NCBI GenBank assembly: GCA_003456125.1
Contig: DMPD01000312.1
Span: forward strand, 1 to 5,375
Reading direction: 5' to 3'
DNA: 5,375 nt
Source of the DNA: Cyanobacteria bacterium UBA8156
Lineage (GTDB): Bacteria; Cyanobacteriota; Cyanobacteriia; Pseudanabaenales; Pseudanabaenaceae
Shown piece after piece: positions 4,934 to 5,375 of this stretch. The stretch's first letter is position 1. The number at the start of each line of letters is the position of its first letter. The notes below the pieces were generated by a model. That model worked only from the letters and a program-made list of their open reading frames with translations. It was not told where the DNA came from and searched no databases. Made by a program: the position numbers and the translations under genes.

Positions 4934-5375
4934 CTACAGCAATCTCAGCACAACCGGCACTCCCAGCACCGACGGGAGTTGCCGCAACTCGGCCATGGCC
5001 CGTTGAAAACTCTTTTCGGCAGTCGAACGGGTAACCACCAGATACTGCGTCGTTGGACCGTCGGTGCTGTACTGGCTCACCGACCCCAGGGCTACGCCCC
5101 AACGCCCAAAACACAACCCAATGTCGCCGATTGTCCCCGGTCGCTCCCTCGTCCCAAACCGGATATAAAACGCCGCGGTACCCTCCAGCAGAGGCTGCAC
5201 ATTGGCGTACCCCTCGTGAAAACACCCCAGCAACGGCGTAAGCATCCCTTGGCTTTCCCGTACCGCCGCTGCCACCGTTAGGATATCCCCCACCACCGCA
5301 CTGGCCGTAGCTCCCGCCCCGGCCCCCGGCCCGCTGAAAAACAACCGCCCGATCGGCTCCCCTTCCACCATCACC
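4934..5375 (-). CDS. hom: Homoserine dehydrogenase, C-terminal third (5' end beyond window)
   Basis: The enzyme reduces aspartate semialdehyde to homoserine for threonine and methionine synthesis in the cytoplasm. About 147 residues are visible. The N-terminal NAD(P)-binding domain and most of the catalytic domain, normally ~290 residues, lie beyond the right window edge. The visible part begins VMVEGEPIG, followed by the conserved glycine-rich GPGAGAG then TASAVVGDI, the end of the catalytic domain. A C-terminal ACT domain begins near AAFYIRFGTRERPGTIGDI and continues to the end (ELRQLPSVLGVPVVLRLL). This is the standard single-function layout, where ACT usually serves threonine feedback. 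The position before TASA is Ala rather than the Pro I would expect. The TAG stop (4936-4934) is 2 bases from the CNNM ATG, implying cotranscription and possibly coupled translation. Confidence 0.94.
   Translation of the reverse strand, partial: VMVEGEPIGRLFFSGPGAGAGATASAVVGDILTVAAAVRESQGMLTPLLGCFHEGYANVQPLLEGTAAFYIRFGTRERPGTIGDIGLCFGRWGVALGSVSQYSTDGPTTQYLVVTRSTAEKSFQRAMAELRQLPSVLGVPVVLRLL

Noticed and set aside
4932..5225. A 98-codon N-terminal extension of the CNNM protein frame
   Set aside because: The extension overlaps homoserine dehydrogenase in another frame, has no membrane or family features, and the ATG at 4931 sits exactly where family members start.
1..5375. CRISPR array, tRNA, insertion sequence, phage or defence genes
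   Set aside because: No spaced direct repeats, cloverleaf-like RNA, transposase motifs or defence domains were seen, and nearly the whole window is filled by six housekeeping-type genes.

Overview
This 5,375-base window looks like ordinary chromosomal DNA from a GC-rich cyanobacterium. The strongest sign is the octamer GCGATCGC (the cyanobacterial HIP1 palindrome). I count 12 perfect copies, about one per 450 bases, where chance would give roughly one per 65 kb. Gene content and protein style also fit a cyanobacterium. I cannot name a genus from the sequence.

All six genes lie on the minus strand, so they read from high to low coordinates. In that order they are: the C-terminal third of homoserine dehydrogenase, cut by the right window edge (4934-5375); a CNNM/CorC-HlyC family membrane protein with CBS domains (3636-4931); a small secreted protein of unknown function (3131-3592); a class I-alpha DAHP synthase, the first shikimate-pathway enzyme (1987-3096); a bifunctional riboflavin kinase/FAD synthetase, RibF (994-1980); and a Wzt/TagH-type polysaccharide-export ABC ATPase, cut by the left edge (1-987). 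Coding density is very high. The largest gap is 43 bases, and no stretch over 300 bases lacks a gene.

Junction spacing suggests two cotranscribed blocks. Homoserine dehydrogenase and the CNNM protein are 2 bases apart. DAHP synthase, RibF and the ABC ATPase follow each other with 6-base gaps, and the last two start at GTG. The secreted-protein gene sits between the blocks, with gaps of 43 and 34 bases and its own good Shine-Dalgarno sequence. I see no convincing rho-independent terminator or full promoter, so all six genes could also form one transcript. The functions (Thr/Met precursor synthesis, divalent-cation transport, aromatic synthesis, flavin cofactors, glycan export) do not form one pathway; this looks like the loose housekeeping gene packing common in cyanobacteria.

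I found no CRISPR array, RNA gene, insertion sequence, phage gene or evidence of a new biological system. The points worth a second look are small: the unnamed secreted protein, inverted repeats at three gene junctions, start-codon ambiguity in ribF, a tyrosine-type residue in the DAHP synthase allosteric region, and a polysaccharide-export ATPase with no permease gene immediately upstream.
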